Shown piece by piece: positions 38,109 to 47,618 of a stretch of DNA of 64,000 nucleotides. Position 1 is the stretch's first letter; every line of letters begins with the position of its first letter. The notes beneath the pieces were generated by a model. The model made no database searches. It had not been told where the DNA came from and saw nothing but the letters and a program-made list of their open reading frames with translations. The position numbers were made by a program, and so were the translations under genes. This DNA is from Rhizobium glycinendophyticum (GTDB lineage Bacteria; Pseudomonadota; Alphaproteobacteria; Rhizobiales; Rhizobiaceae), in contig NZ_VFYP01000008.1 in assembly GCF_006443685.1 (NCBI RefSeq), positions 25,265 to 89,264 on the forward strand, given 5' to 3'.

Positions 38109-40316
38109 ATGGACGCGCTTCTCCTTTCGGGCGGCATTGCGCCGGAAGCCATCTCGGCTCTCGTCGAAGGCCGGCATGGCGATCCCTTCTCCATTCTCGG
38201 ACCGCATGCCGGAGCCGATGGGGAGGTGGTGGTTCGAGCATTCCTGCCGGGTGCGGTCGGGCTGACGATCCTCGACCGCAGCAATGGTGCCCAGCTGGCG
38301 GTCGCCAGTCTCCTGCATCCGGCAGGGCTCTTCGCGGCGACGTTGACAGAGGGCGCCGCCTACCTGTTGCAGATACAATGGCCCGACGCCGTTCAGGTGA
38401 CCGAAGACCCCTACAGCTTCGGTGTCCAGCTCGGCGATCTCGACCTGCATCTCATCGGTCAGGGCACCCACTACAACCTCACTCAGGCCTTGGGAGCCAA
38501 CCCGGTCACCGTGGAGGGTGTCGAGGGGGTCCGCTTTGCCGTATGGGCACCGAACGCCCGACGTGTGTCCGTGGTCGGCGACTTCAACGCCTGGGACGGT
38601 CGCCGTCACCCGATGCGCCTTCGACAGCCGGTCGGCATCTGGGAAATCTTTGTTCCACGGCTGACAGCCGGGGAGCGATACAAATACGAGATCATAGATC
38701 AGCACGGGACCGTGCTGCCGCAAAAGGCCGATCCGGTCGGGCGCTCCGCCGAGGCTGCGCCATCCACCGCGTCCATCGTTGCTTCGTCGGCTCCGTTCGA
38801 TTGGCATGATGCGGATTGGATGCGTAGCCAGCGCGAGCGCACGAAGATCGACGGTCCCATGTCCGTCTATGAGGTGCATGTCGGCTCTTGGGTAAGAGAC
38901 CTCGCCGACGGCAATCGGTCGCTGGACTGGATCGAACTCTCTCAGCGCATGATCCCCTATGTGCGGGATATGGGCTTCACCCATATCGAGCTCCTGCCAA
39001 TTATGGAGCATCCTTTTGGCGGGTCATGGGGCTACCAGCCGCTCGGCCTGTTCGCGCCGACGGGGCGATATGGCACGCCAGAGGACTTCGCCTATTTCAT
39101 CGACCGCTGCCACGCCCACGGCATTGGCGTTATCCTCGACTGGGTACCCGCTCATTTCCCGACGGACATCTGGGGCATGGCCCGCTTCGACGGTACGGCG
39201 CTCTACGAACACGAGGATCCGCGGGAGGGCTTTCACAAAGACTGGAACACGCTGATCTACAATCTGGGCCGCAACGAGGTGAAAGGCTTCCTCATCGCCA
39301 GTGCCCTGGAGTGGCTGGAGCGCTACCACGTGGACGGCCTCCGGGTGGATGCGGTTGCATCCATGCTCTACCGCGACTACAGCCGCGCCGCCGACGAGTG
39401 GATTCCCAACAAATTTGGCGGCCGGGAAAATCTCGAATCCATCGAGTTTTTCAAGCATCTGAACAGCATTATCCACACACGCTGCCCTCACGCCTTCACA
39501 GTCGCTGAGGAATCGACGGCGTTTCCGGACGTGACCAGGCCGCCGGAAGAAGGCGGTCTCGGATTCGATCTCAAATGGAACATGGGCTGGATGCATGACA
39601 GCCTTCACTATGTGGAGGAGGACCCGGTCTATCGCCGGTATCATCACGGCTCTATCACCTTCGGCATGGTCTATGCCTATACCGAGCGGTTCATGCTGCC
39701 GCTCTCCCATGACGAGGTGGTGCACGGGAAGGGCTCGCTACTCCTGAAGATGCCCGGCGACGTCTGGCAAAAATTTGCGAACCTGCGCGCCTATTTCGGC
39801 TTCATGTGGGGGCATCCGGGCAAGAAGCTCCTGTTCATGGGCGGCGAGATCGGCCAGAGCAGCGAATGGAACCATGACGCGTCGGTGCATTGGGACCTCA
39901 TCGATGATCCCATGCATGGCGGCTTGCAGCGATTGGTGCGCGACCTCAATCGCCTCTATGTTCAGCATGCAGCCCTTCACTATGGTGATATCCACCCGGA
40001 TGGCTTCGAATGGGCTGTCGTGGACGATGCGGAAAACTCCGTCCTCGCCATGTTGCGCTACGACCGCGAGCGGCAGGGGGCGGTGCTGGTCGTCTCCAAC
40101 TTCACGCCCGTGCCGCGGACCGGATATCGGATCGGCGTTTCCGGCGGCGGGTCGTGGCAGGTGATCCTCAACAGCGATGCCGGCGTCTATGGCGGTGCCA
40201 ACAGCTATGTCGGAGACGCCACTGCAGAGCCTATCGCAGCCCACGGCCACCCGTTTTCGATCCAGGCCGATCTCCCGGCGCTGTCCACCGTCATGTTCCG
40301 GCTAACCCGGGAGTAA
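38109..40316 (+). CDS. glgB: 1,4-alpha-glucan branching enzyme
   Basis: A 735-residue GH13 branching enzyme. Two N-terminal carbohydrate-binding modules (the second around [20 protein letters not shown]) precede the barrel. The nucleophile is D414 in [19 protein letters not shown] and the acid E467 in [27 protein letters not shown] carries the third acid region. I start it at ATG 38109, which has GAGGG upstream; an earlier in-frame ATG lies inside the maltokinase gene and gives no family sequence. It introduces alpha-1,6 branches into GlgE-made glucan. Rhizobia often have a second glgB with glgC and glgA elsewhere; this copy belongs to the GlgE operon. Confidence 0.96.
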   Translation: MDALLLSGGIAPEAISALVEGRHGDPFSILGPHAGADGEVVVRAFLPGAVGLTILDRSNGAQLAVASLLHPAGLFAATLTEGAAYLLQIQWPDAVQVTEDPYSFGVQLGDLDLHLIGQGTHYNLTQALGANPVTVEGVEGVRFAVWAPNARRVSVVGDFNAWDGRRHPMRLRQPVGIWEIFVPRLTAGERYKYEIIDQHGTVLPQKADPVGRSAEAAPSTASIVASSAPFDWHDADWMRSQRERTKIDGPMSVYEVHVGSWVRDLADGNRSLDWIELSQRMIPYVRDMGFTHIELLPIMEHPFGGSWGYQPLGLFAPTGRYGTPEDFAYFIDRCHAHGIGVILDWVPAHFPTDIWGMARFDGTALYEHEDPREGFHKDWNTLIYNLGRNEVKGFLIASALEWLERYHVDGLRVDAVASMLYRDYSRAADEWIPNKFGGRENLESIEFFKHLNSIIHTRCPHAFTVAEESTAFPDVTRPPEEGGLGFDLKWNMGWMHDSLHYVEEDPVYRRYHHGSITFGMVYAYTERFMLPLSHDEVVHGKGSLLLKMPGDVWQKFANLRAYFGFMWGHPGKKLLFMGGEIGQSSEWNHDASVHWDLIDDPMHGGLQRLVRDLNRLYVQHAALHYGDIHPDGFEWAVVDDAENSVLAMLRYDRERQGAVLVVSNFTPVPRTGYRIGVSGGGSWQVILNSDAGVYGGANSYVGDATAEPIAAHGHPFSIQADLPALSTVMFRLTRE

Positions 40317-40461
40317 GGGATAGCGCTCGCCGCGTCCGGCGCTCCTGATCCGCCCGGTTACCGGTATGACACGGCCGTCTGTCCGCTAGCAGACGGTTCG
40401 GAACCAGGGGCAATCCGGGCAGTTCGCAGCTTCATCAGCAAATTGAAGAAGGGCGGCGGTA

Positions 40462-42345
40462 ATGGACGGTTCAGAGGAGAAGCTCGATATCCTGGCTGAT
40501 AAGCTCCTGACGAACGGTGTCCTCCCCGACAGTTACGAGGATCTTCAAGGTCTGGAGCAGAAAGTGGCGCGGGCCACCAGAAGAGAGATCACACAGGCTT
40601 TGGCCAAAGGTTCGCCTGAGGGAAAGATCCCGGCGGATTGGCCGAGGCCTGTCCTCGATCCCGGTGACCTGTCCCGGTGCTATGTTCCGAGCACGCCCTC
40701 TTCTGAGGGTTTCTGGGGGATTTCCACCCAGCTCTACGAGCTGCGATCAGCCCGCAACTGGGGTATCGGTGACTTCGAGGACCTGAAGAACCTTTGCTCG
40801 ATCGCCGCAGACGCCGGAGCGGATTTCATCGGCCTCAATCCTCTGCACGCGCTGTTCCTGGCTCAGCCAACCCATTGCAGCCCTTACTCGCCCTCCAATC
40901 GGCGCTTCCTCAATCCACTCTATCTGGCGGTCGACAGGATTGCAGGATTCGAGAAATCAATGGCGGACGTTGAGGCGATCGCCTCTGCCCGGCGGTCGCA
41001 CATTGTCGATTACAACCAGGTGGCCGCTCTAAAGCTCAGCGCTCTCAGCGTGCTGTGGCGGACATGGCAGAGCAGGGGCTTGCCAGACGCGCGCTTGTCA
41101 AAGTCCGTATTCGATGCCTTCGTCCTGGAAGGCGGGGATGCGCTTTTCGGACACGCCCTGTTTGAGGCCCTTTCGGCGGAGATGACGGAACAAGGCTACG
41201 GACGTGGGCCAAGTGAGTGGCCGCAGGATTTTCGTCGACGGGAAAACATCGCCGTTCACCAGTTCGCCGACGCCCATCAGGACGAGGTCCTCTTCCATAT
41301 CTGGCTGCAGTGGTTGACTGCCTTGCAGCTTGAGGAGGTGGTGAATCATGCACGTGGCGCCGGGATGCAAGTCGGCCTCTATCTCGACTTTGCCGTCGGG
41401 GACGTGCCCGACGGTTCCTCTGTCTGGGCTGAGCCCGAGCTCGCTTTGCCGGGCCTTCATCTCGGTGCGCCACCGGATGCCTTCAGCGTCCAGGGGCAAG
41501 ATTGGGGACTTGTGCCTCTGTCGCCTCTCCCGTTGATTGACCGCTCTCGCACAAACTACCGCGATCTCGTCGACCGGACCGCGCGTTATGCGGGAGCGCT
41601 CAGGCTCGATCACGCGCTCGGTCTCTGGCAATTCTTCCTCATCCCGGAAGGCGAGACAGCAGCCGAAGGCGGCTACCTTCGGTATCCCTTTCCCGAGCTC
41701 GTTGCAGACCTGGCCTCGGTGTCGCAGGAGCGCAAGACCATCATCGTGGGCGAGGACCTCGGCAATGTACCGCCCGGCTTCCGGGATGCACTGCGGAAAG
41801 CTGCGCTGCTGGGTTACAACGTGCTTTATTTCGGTGATGCCGAACCGGATACCGCGTCCGGTGACAAAGGCCCTTCGCTATCGCTCGCCTGTCTATCTAC
41901 GCACGACCTGCCGCCTCTGCTCGGCTGGTGGAGGGCCGACGACATCGATTTCGCGAAGGAGCAGGGTTTTCTCGATGAGGAAACCGAACGGCGGGTGCGC
42001 GCGGAGCGTCGGCAACGCAAGACGGAGTTGCTGGAGGCAGCCGTGTCTGCCGGGGCGCTGCCAGAAATCGGGCGAGCGTTGGTGGATGAGGATATCCCGC
42101 CCCTGAACCTCGTCGTGGCATTGCATCGGCTGCTTTCTCGCACGGACAGTCTGCTGATCGCTGTACGGCTGGCCGACATGGTGGGCGAAGCCCGCTCGAC
42201 CAATGTTCCGGGGACGCAGGACGAATATCCGAACTGGCGTTTGAAGCTCGAGGTGTCCCTGGAAGAGATGCCCGCGATGCAGTCGTTCAAGGCCATCGTT
42301 GATGCCATGCGGATGCGGCAGGCGCCTTTCTCCGAAGGCGGCTAG
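40462..42345 (+). CDS. malQ: 4-alpha-glucanotransferase (amylomaltase)
   Basis: A 627-residue GH77 enzyme. Family strings are GFWGISTQLYELRSARNWGI and PYSPSNRRFLNPLYL, the nucleophile D383 in ALRLDHALGLWQFF, and the acid E431 in VGEDLGNVPPGF. LSTHDLPPLLGWW is near the C-terminal third. A GGCGGT-type weak site precedes ATG 40462, 145 bases after glgB. It shuffles malto-oligosaccharides and could feed or trim chains for GlgE and TreZ. It is the last gene of the glucan block. Confidence 0.94.
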   Translation: MDGSEEKLDILADKLLTNGVLPDSYEDLQGLEQKVARATRREITQALAKGSPEGKIPADWPRPVLDPGDLSRCYVPSTPSSEGFWGISTQLYELRSARNWGIGDFEDLKNLCSIAADAGADFIGLNPLHALFLAQPTHCSPYSPSNRRFLNPLYLAVDRIAGFEKSMADVEAIASARRSHIVDYNQVAALKLSALSVLWRTWQSRGLPDARLSKSVFDAFVLEGGDALFGHALFEALSAEMTEQGYGRGPSEWPQDFRRRENIAVHQFADAHQDEVLFHIWLQWLTALQLEEVVNHARGAGMQVGLYLDFAVGDVPDGSSVWAEPELALPGLHLGAPPDAFSVQGQDWGLVPLSPLPLIDRSRTNYRDLVDRTARYAGALRLDHALGLWQFFLIPEGETAAEGGYLRYPFPELVADLASVSQERKTIIVGEDLGNVPPGFRDALRKAALLGYNVLYFGDAEPDTASGDKGPSLSLACLSTHDLPPLLGWWRADDIDFAKEQGFLDEETERRVRAERRQRKTELLEAAVSAGALPEIGRALVDEDIPPLNLVVALHRLLSRTDSLLIAVRLADMVGEARSTNVPGTQDEYPNWRLKLEVSLEEMPAMQSFKAIVDAMRMRQAPFSEGG

Positions 42346-42477
42346 CTGCCTCGGTCTTGGCCATAGCAAACCATTTTCGTCATTGGGCGAAGAGGCAGGA
42401 ACCCAGGCGGTTGAGCGCGGTTCGACTTTTTGGGTGGCAGATCAGCTTAGAGCCCCAGCGGGCGAGGAAAGAAAACC

Positions 42478-42969
42478 ATGAACAGACGCAACCTCTTGAT
42501 TTCGACTGCGGCCACGGCCGCCATGTTCCCTCTGACGGGTGCAGCTTTTGCGCAAAGCGGCACCATCGAACAGGCGAAGCTGGCGGCCCTTATGGGCGGC
42601 GACTTTGCCACCGCCACCAGTCAGCTCGCGCTGAAGAAGGGCAACCACGCGGCCGTAAAGACCTTCGCACAACTGGAGATCACCGAACAGGCGGCGGTCG
42701 CTGAGGCCTTCGGCTTCAAGCCAGGCTCCGCCGGCATCAGCCAGAAGCATGCCGCCATGCTTGAGAAGCTGCAGGCTGCCGAGGGTGCCGAGTTCGACGA
42801 GATGTATATCGAGGGCCAGATCGACGGGCATGAGGAACTGCTCGCAATTCACAAGAAGTATGCGCGGAGCGGCGACGATCCCATGGCGCGCGGTGCTTCC
42901 ATGGTCGGCGTAACCGGGATCCAGTCTCATCTCGTGATGCTCAAGGGCATCAAGAGCATGATCGGCTGA
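42478..42969 (+). CDS. DUF4142-like exported protein
   Basis: A 163-residue protein. Its N-terminal signal sequence has twin arginine at positions 3-4 (MNRRNLLISTAATAAMFPL) and cleavage near AFAQ. The mature part is a four-helix bundle of ferritin-like DUF4142 type (QLALKKGNHAAVKTFAQLEI, then HAAMLEKLQ). Such proteins are periplasmic and of unknown function, often stress-induced. GAGGAAAGAAAACC precedes the ATG. It stands alone between malQ and nadE. The family call is moderately sure. Confidence 0.75.
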   Translation: MNRRNLLISTAATAAMFPLTGAAFAQSGTIEQAKLAALMGGDFATATSQLALKKGNHAAVKTFAQLEITEQAAVAEAFGFKPGSAGISQKHAAMLEKLQAAEGAEFDEMYIEGQIDGHEELLAIHKKYARSGDDPMARGASMVGVTGIQSHLVMLKGIKSMIG

Positions 42970-43183
42970 GGGTTTCAGCAGTCGTGATATCCCCGGGACA
43001 ACCAGCGGGCGCAGGAAGATCCGGCGCCCGCTGTCCGCGTCAAGGATGCAGATGCTCCGCAGGCCGTTGGCAGATTGCTCCACGGGAACGATCACGACTC
43101 GTATCCGTTTTGCGATGACCAACCAAGCGTGGCCGTGTCTACGCCGCCGGGCTCATAACATCTCGCAGACATCCGGGTGATCC

Positions 43184-44005
43184 ATGGAAGAAGAACAGCA
43201 GTCGATCGCAGCAGTCCTTGGGGTCACCCCGGAATTCAGTGCAGCTGACGAGGCACGCAGGCGCATCGCCTTTCTGCAGCAGTATCTGCGTCAGTCGTCA
43301 TGCCGAACCTATGTGCTCGGAATCAGTGGAGGCGTCGATTCACTGGCTGCCGGGATGCTGGCACAGGCTGCCGTTACAGAGCTGCGCGCCGACGGTTATG
43401 ACGCGCGGTTCATTGCGGTGCGGCTACCTTATGGCGTTCAAGCCGACGAGGCCGACGCCCAAAAAGCGCTTGCGGTAATCAAGCCGGATCGCGTCGTCAG
43501 CATCGACATTCGGCCTGCTGCGGATGCAATGCTCGATGCGATCATGGCCGAAGGTTCCGATCTCATCGATGCCTCCCGCAAGCACTTCCATCTGGGCAAC
43601 GTCAAAGCGCGCCAGCGGATGATCGCCCAATATGGTCTAGCGGGGGCCACAAAGGGTCTTGTGATCGGCACCGACCAGGCTGCCGAAGCGCTCATGGGCT
43701 TCTTTACCAAATTCGGAGATGGGGCGGCCGACGTCCTGCCGCTTGCAGGCCTGACAAAAAGACGGGTGAGGGCTGTCGCAGAGCATCTCGGTGCTCCCCG
43801 CGAATTGGCCTTCAAAGTGCCGACAGCGGATCTCGAATCTGACGCGCCTCTCAAGCCCGACGAGGATGTCTATGGGGTCACCTACGAGGAGATCGATGAC
43901 TTCCTCGAAGGCCAGACGATCGGCGATCAGGCGCGGGAGCGCATCCTGGCTTTCTACCACGGCAGCAACCACAAGCGGAGGCTTCCCGTCACGCCGTTCG
44001 ACTAG
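43184..44005 (+). CDS. nadE: NAD(+) synthetase, ammonia-dependent type
   Basis: A 273-residue N-type ATP pyrophosphatase. The P-loop is SGGVDS at residues 48-53, and the NaAD-binding segment is GLVIGTDQAAEALMGFFTKF. LPLAGLTKRRVR and KVPTADLESDAPLKPDE are further NadE strings. There is no N-terminal glutaminase domain, so it uses free ammonia. Many alphaproteobacteria also have a long glutamine-dependent NadE, which would make this an accessory copy. The neighbour downstream is an isochorismatase-fold hydrolase, the superfamily of nicotinamidase, so the two may form an NAD salvage pair. Confidence 0.93.
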   Translation: MEEEQQSIAAVLGVTPEFSAADEARRRIAFLQQYLRQSSCRTYVLGISGGVDSLAAGMLAQAAVTELRADGYDARFIAVRLPYGVQADEADAQKALAVIKPDRVVSIDIRPAADAMLDAIMAEGSDLIDASRKHFHLGNVKARQRMIAQYGLAGATKGLVIGTDQAAEALMGFFTKFGDGAADVLPLAGLTKRRVRAVAEHLGAPRELAFKVPTADLESDAPLKPDEDVYGVTYEEIDDFLEGQTIGDQARERILAFYHGSNHKRRLPVTPFD

Positions 44006-44081
44006 GCAAGGGCTCATCACCCGTCGGCAGTTCTGCCGCACCCCGGCGGGAACCTTGGCCAGGTCGTATAGTTGGGTGCTC

Positions 44082-44675
44082 ATGGAATTCAGGCTCGCCG
44101 AAGACAATTGGATCCACCTTTGCATCGACATGCAGCGCATGTTTGCCGAGCAGACGCCTTGGCATGTGCCTTGGATGCAGCAGGTGGCGCCTCAAATCCA
44201 TGAGGTTGTTGAGCGCCATGCACAGCGGACGATCTTGACCCGCTTCGTCCCGCCTAAGCAGGCCGCGGAGATGCCCGGCATGTGGCGTAGCTACTACGAG
44301 AAATGGGAGGCGATGACCCTCGACCGGCTCGGGCCGGAGATGGTGGACCTCATCCCGTCCCTGAAGGCGATGGTGCCGCCTGCAAGGATCTTCGACAAGA
44401 TGACCTATTCGCCTTGGACTACGGGCGAGCTTCATCGCGTTCTTGCAGGAGAGGGCGTGGATACAGTCGTCGTGTCGGGAGGAGAAACCGACGTCTGTGT
44501 TCTGGCCGCGGCACTTGGTGCTATCGATCTTGGCTACCGGGTGGTTCTCCTCAAGGACGCCGTTTGCAGCGGCGCCGACCAGACCCATGACGCTTCACTG
44601 GAGGTGCTAGGTGATCGCTTCTCGGTGCAGGTCGAGCTTCTGCAGACGGAGCAATTTCTGAGCGGGGCAGGGTGA
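44082..44675 (+). CDS. Isochorismatase-superfamily cysteine hydrolase
   Basis: A 197-residue hydrolase with the Asp-Lys-Cys triad D16 (CIDMQRMF), K106 (FDKMTYSPW) and C139 (GGETDVCVLAAAL). I start it at ATG 44082; a longer frame overlaps nadE in another reading frame and has no family sequence. Members include nicotinamidase, isochorismatase and N-carbamoylsarcosine amidase. The segment MTYSPWTTGELHRVL departs from typical nicotinamidase. Adjacency to nadE (76 bases) hints at an NAD or nicotinamide link, unproved. Confidence 0.87.
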   Translation: MEFRLAEDNWIHLCIDMQRMFAEQTPWHVPWMQQVAPQIHEVVERHAQRTILTRFVPPKQAAEMPGMWRSYYEKWEAMTLDRLGPEMVDLIPSLKAMVPPARIFDKMTYSPWTTGELHRVLAGEGVDTVVVSGGETDVCVLAAALGAIDLGYRVVLLKDAVCSGADQTHDASLEVLGDRFSVQVELLQTEQFLSGAG

Positions 44676-44770
44676 GCAGTGGCCAACAGGCCGATGATGG
44701 AGAGCTCGGCTGCCTTGCCGTAGCTTGAGGGAGTGATGATGATCTTCTGAACCAACTGACCTGGTGCCCC
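44676..44770 (-). pseudogene. Scrap of a second serine recombinase C-terminus
   Basis: The minus-strand frame reads GQLVQKIIITPSSYGKAAEL followed by SIIGLLATA. This resembles the LIxKIxxTP...IxGxLA strand pair at the end of resolvase/invertase-type recombinases, seen also in the remnant near 23 kb. Only about 30 codons remain. It directly abuts an IS3-type transposase scrap on the other strand, so the site is a small graveyard of mobile DNA. Confidence 0.45.
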
Positions 44771-45000
44771 ATACGTCCCTATCAAGCGCAAGGCTTGCCC
44801 GTGAACTGGGTGGTCTCATCGCCAAACGCGGAAAACCGAGGACGATCGTCTCGAACAACGGCACGGAGATGGCCAGCATGGCCATCCACAAATGGTGTCA
44901 GGAGACCAAGGTCGAATGGCATTACATCGCTCCCGGCAAGCCGACGCAAAACAGCTTCGTGGAAAGCTTCAAAGGAAGCGGATCACATCAGAAACAGATC
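44767..45000 (+). pseudogene. IS3-family transposase (OrfB) fragment
   Basis: The frame reads ARLARELGGLIAKRGKPRTI, then VSNNGTEMASMAIHKWCQET and WHYIAPGKPTQNSFVESF. These are the conserved DDE/integrase-core blocks of IS3-type OrfB; the usual SDNGTE has become SNNGTE, so the second catalytic Asp is lost. After FVESF the similarity ends, and no inverted repeats or OrfA were found. It is a dead internal fragment of about 75 codons. Confidence 0.8.
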
Positions 45001-45156
45001 AAACTCGTCGCTGGGCGACATCACCCCAGCAAGTTCGCAATGAAATTGGCTATGGAAAAGAGGCATGAGACCAGATTGAAAACCCAATACTATCCCGAGA
45101 ATTGGAAGGAAGTTGGATCTGACGTCTGGACCAGCCCAATGAATAAGCCCATTCTT

Positions 45157-46650
45157 TCACCGGTCCAGTGGCCAGATCGGTCGCCGGACGCGGACGTAGG
45201 AACGGAGTTCTGCCCGAGGCGTCGCGAGAGCTCCGCTGTCGCAGACGATGACTCTTTCTGAGATAGGCTCGAATGCCGCGCGGAAGTGCTGCATCGATTT
45301 GACGACGAGGAAACGCAGCCGCGTCGGCTCTATGCCGAAGGCTTTGACCTGTTGCAGGTCGAGCATCTGGCCGGGGATGGTCACCACCAGGATGTCGATA
45401 CCGCTGACCCTGAAGACTGCCGTTGGCCCGAAACTGTGGGTGATGCCGCCCAGGATCGGACCGTCGCCGGTATAAGATCCGTCGGAGAGGTGCAGAATTT
45501 CTCCCGTCAGGGTCAGCGGGCCACCGCCGAATGCCGGGTCGACCTTGCCGCCGAGCGCTACCGTCACGATGTCGCCGACCCTGTGCTGATGCAAGAAAGT
45601 GGCGGCCTCAGCATCAATGATCGGCGCGAAAGCGCCCTCGGTCGCTCCGGCCGACAACAGCGCCTGAAGCAAGGCCGTGGCATCGCCGTAGGCGCCCGCG
45701 CCCGGATTGTCGGCATAGTCTGCGATAACCAGAGGGCGGCCTGACAGCGGAAAGTCGCGGGCAATCCGGGCAGCGTCTTCCGGTGTCAGGAAGTCGTTTG
45801 CCACCTGACCGCGTTGCGCCCAGATGGTGTCTGCAAGAGAGTGGGCAATCGTTTCGGCGCGTGTCTGCGCCTCAACTGTTCCCTCATCGTAGGTGACGAG
45901 CACGGTCGCTCCCGCTTCCTCAATGTCGGCTTCGGCAAAGCCAGCATTGATCGACACCGCGAGGATGCCCGGCTCCTGCTCGTGAAGACGGGCCCGGTCA
46001 TAGAGTGCCTTTGTCTCGGCAACGTCGGTGCGGCCGGCGTTGGCCTCGTCAAGCATGGGGATGTGCACGCGAAGCGTTCGCGGTCGGATCGACCCGTCAA
46101 GAGCCATGTCGAGAAGCCGTCCGGCATGGCGACCGATCTCCCGCATGTCCACATGCGGATAGGTCTTATACGAGACAAAGATCTGCGCCTGGCTGACCAT
46201 CAACGGTGTTGCCATGGCATGCAAATCCAGTGTCACCGCGATCGGCATGTCCGGGCCGACGATGGCTCTCAATCGGGTAAGGAGTTCTCCTTCGCCATCC
46301 TCGCAGAAATCCGGGACCAGCGAGCCGTGCAGGCCGAGCAATATGCCATCCAGTGCCTCACCCTCTTCGCGGGCGGCATCGCAGATCAGCCCGGCGATGT
46401 GGTCAAATGCCTCGCGCGACACGCGGGCACCGGGTGTGGCATGGGCTGAGACGACATGTCTGATACTCCAGCCCGCTTCGCGACCCGCATCAAGGAAGCC
46501 CGCGATCTCTGCATTGACGTTTCCGAAGCGCTCGACCGCAACTTCACCGAGGTCGAGAGTTTCACGCTGAAAGGCCGCGAGATCGGTCGCTCCCTTCTTG
46601 AAGGTGTTGCTTTCATGGACGAATTCGGCAGTGAGGATGCGGAAGGGCAT
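45157..46650 (-). CDS. M81-family (MlrC-type) metallopeptidase
   Basis: A 497-residue protein of the microcystinase-C/DUF1485 group. The N-terminal FVHESNTF, then LGLHGSLVPDF and VTLDLHAMATPLMV contain the zinc-site histidines and acids, and PHVDMREIGRHAGRLL follows. The C-terminal domain has ITHSFGPTAVFRVSGIDILV. ATG 46650 is used because it starts at the family N-terminus; the upstream extension is out-of-frame-like sequence over the transporter gene. In microcystin degraders MlrC cleaves linear peptides; most relatives have unknown substrates. Here it is the last gene after a dipeptide importer (20-base gap), which fits intracellular hydrolysis of an imported modified peptide. Confidence 0.9.
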   Translation of the reverse strand: MPFRILTAEFVHESNTFKKGATDLAAFQRETLDLGEVAVERFGNVNAEIAGFLDAGREAGWSIRHVVSAHATPGARVSREAFDHIAGLICDAAREEGEALDGILLGLHGSLVPDFCEDGEGELLTRLRAIVGPDMPIAVTLDLHAMATPLMVSQAQIFVSYKTYPHVDMREIGRHAGRLLDMALDGSIRPRTLRVHIPMLDEANAGRTDVAETKALYDRARLHEQEPGILAVSINAGFAEADIEEAGATVLVTYDEGTVEAQTRAETIAHSLADTIWAQRGQVANDFLTPEDAARIARDFPLSGRPLVIADYADNPGAGAYGDATALLQALLSAGATEGAFAPIIDAEAATFLHQHRVGDIVTVALGGKVDPAFGGGPLTLTGEILHLSDGSYTGDGPILGGITHSFGPTAVFRVSGIDILVVTIPGQMLDLQQVKAFGIEPTRLRFLVVKSMQHFRAAFEPISERVIVCDSGALATPRAELRSYVRVRRPIWPLDR

Positions 46651-46670
46651 GGTCGAATCCAGAAGTATGT

Positions 46671-47618
46671 TCAAAGAGGATGGATGCAGGCAACAGCATG
46701 GCCATCGTGCTGCTCTAGGCGAGGGGGCTCGCTGCGGCACGCATCGGTCGCGCGGCTGCAACGGGCGGAAAAGGCGCACCCTGAGGGCAGATTGAAGGGG
46801 GAGGGGATCTCGCCCGAAAGCGGCACAATCGTCTTTCGACATGCCGGGTCGGGCACGAAGCTCGAATCCATCAGGGCGCGGGTGTAAGGGTGACGAGGTG
46901 CCGTTCGGGTGTCGGGTAGGACTTCGACGACCGAACCGAGATACATGACGATGATCCGGTCGCAGAAATAGCGGACGAGGCCGAGGTCGTGGGAAATGAA
47001 GAGATAGGTGAGCCCCAGCCGATCGCGCAAGGACGCGAGGAGTTCGACGATTTGCGTCTGAACGGAGACATCGAGGGACGCCGTAGGTTCGTCGAGGATG
47101 ATGAGATCAGGCTTCAGCGCCAGGGCCCGGGCAATTCCCACCCGCTGGCGCTGGCCACCGGATAGCTGGTGCGGGTAGCGTTCGGCGCTCGATGCAGGGA
47201 GGCTGACGCTTTCGAGGATGGTGGCGATATCGTCCCGCGAGACCGGTCGTGACTGGACGACGAAGGGTTCCGCTATGCTCTGCGCGATGGTGAAGCGTGG
47301 ATCGAGAGACGAATAGGGATCTTGGAACACCATTGCCATGCGTTGCCTCGCGGCCTGGAGATCCCGTCGATTGAGGTTGTTCAGGCTGATGCCATCGAGA
47401 GCAACCTCTCCCTCCGTCGCTTCGATCAGCCGCATGATGAGGCGCGCGAGTGTGGATTTGCCGCAACCGGACTCACCGACAATGCCAACCACCTCGCCAC
47501 GTTCGAGGGTGAGATCGACCTTGTTCACGGCCGTCATCTCGCGAGGCCGAGCAAACCAGCCGCCGCCCGTTGCAAACCGCTTTGTCAGCCCCCGGACTGA
47601 CAGCAATGGCTCGGTCAT
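46671..47618 (-). CDS. Oligo/dipeptide ABC transporter ATPase (DppF/OppF-like)
   Basis: A 315-residue ATPase. Walker A is [13 protein letters not shown], the signature [15 protein letters not shown], and Walker [13 protein letters not shown]. The C-terminal oligopeptide-transporter segment contains the cysteine-rich [13 protein letters not shown] that marks the Opp/Dpp class. Its start overlaps the stop of the DppD-like gene by 4 bases. It energises import together with that protein. Confidence 0.94.
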   Translation of the reverse strand: MTEPLLSVRGLTKRFATGGGWFARPREMTAVNKVDLTLERGEVVGIVGESGCGKSTLARLIMRLIEATEGEVALDGISLNNLNRRDLQAARQRMAMVFQDPYSSLDPRFTIAQSIAEPFVVQSRPVSRDDIATILESVSLPASSAERYPHQLSGGQRQRVGIARALALKPDLIILDEPTASLDVSVQTQIVELLASLRDRLGLTYLFISHDLGLVRYFCDRIIVMYLGSVVEVLPDTRTAPRHPYTRALMDSSFVPDPACRKTIVPLSGEIPSPFNLPSGCAFSARCSRATDACRSEPPRLEQHDGHAVACIHPL

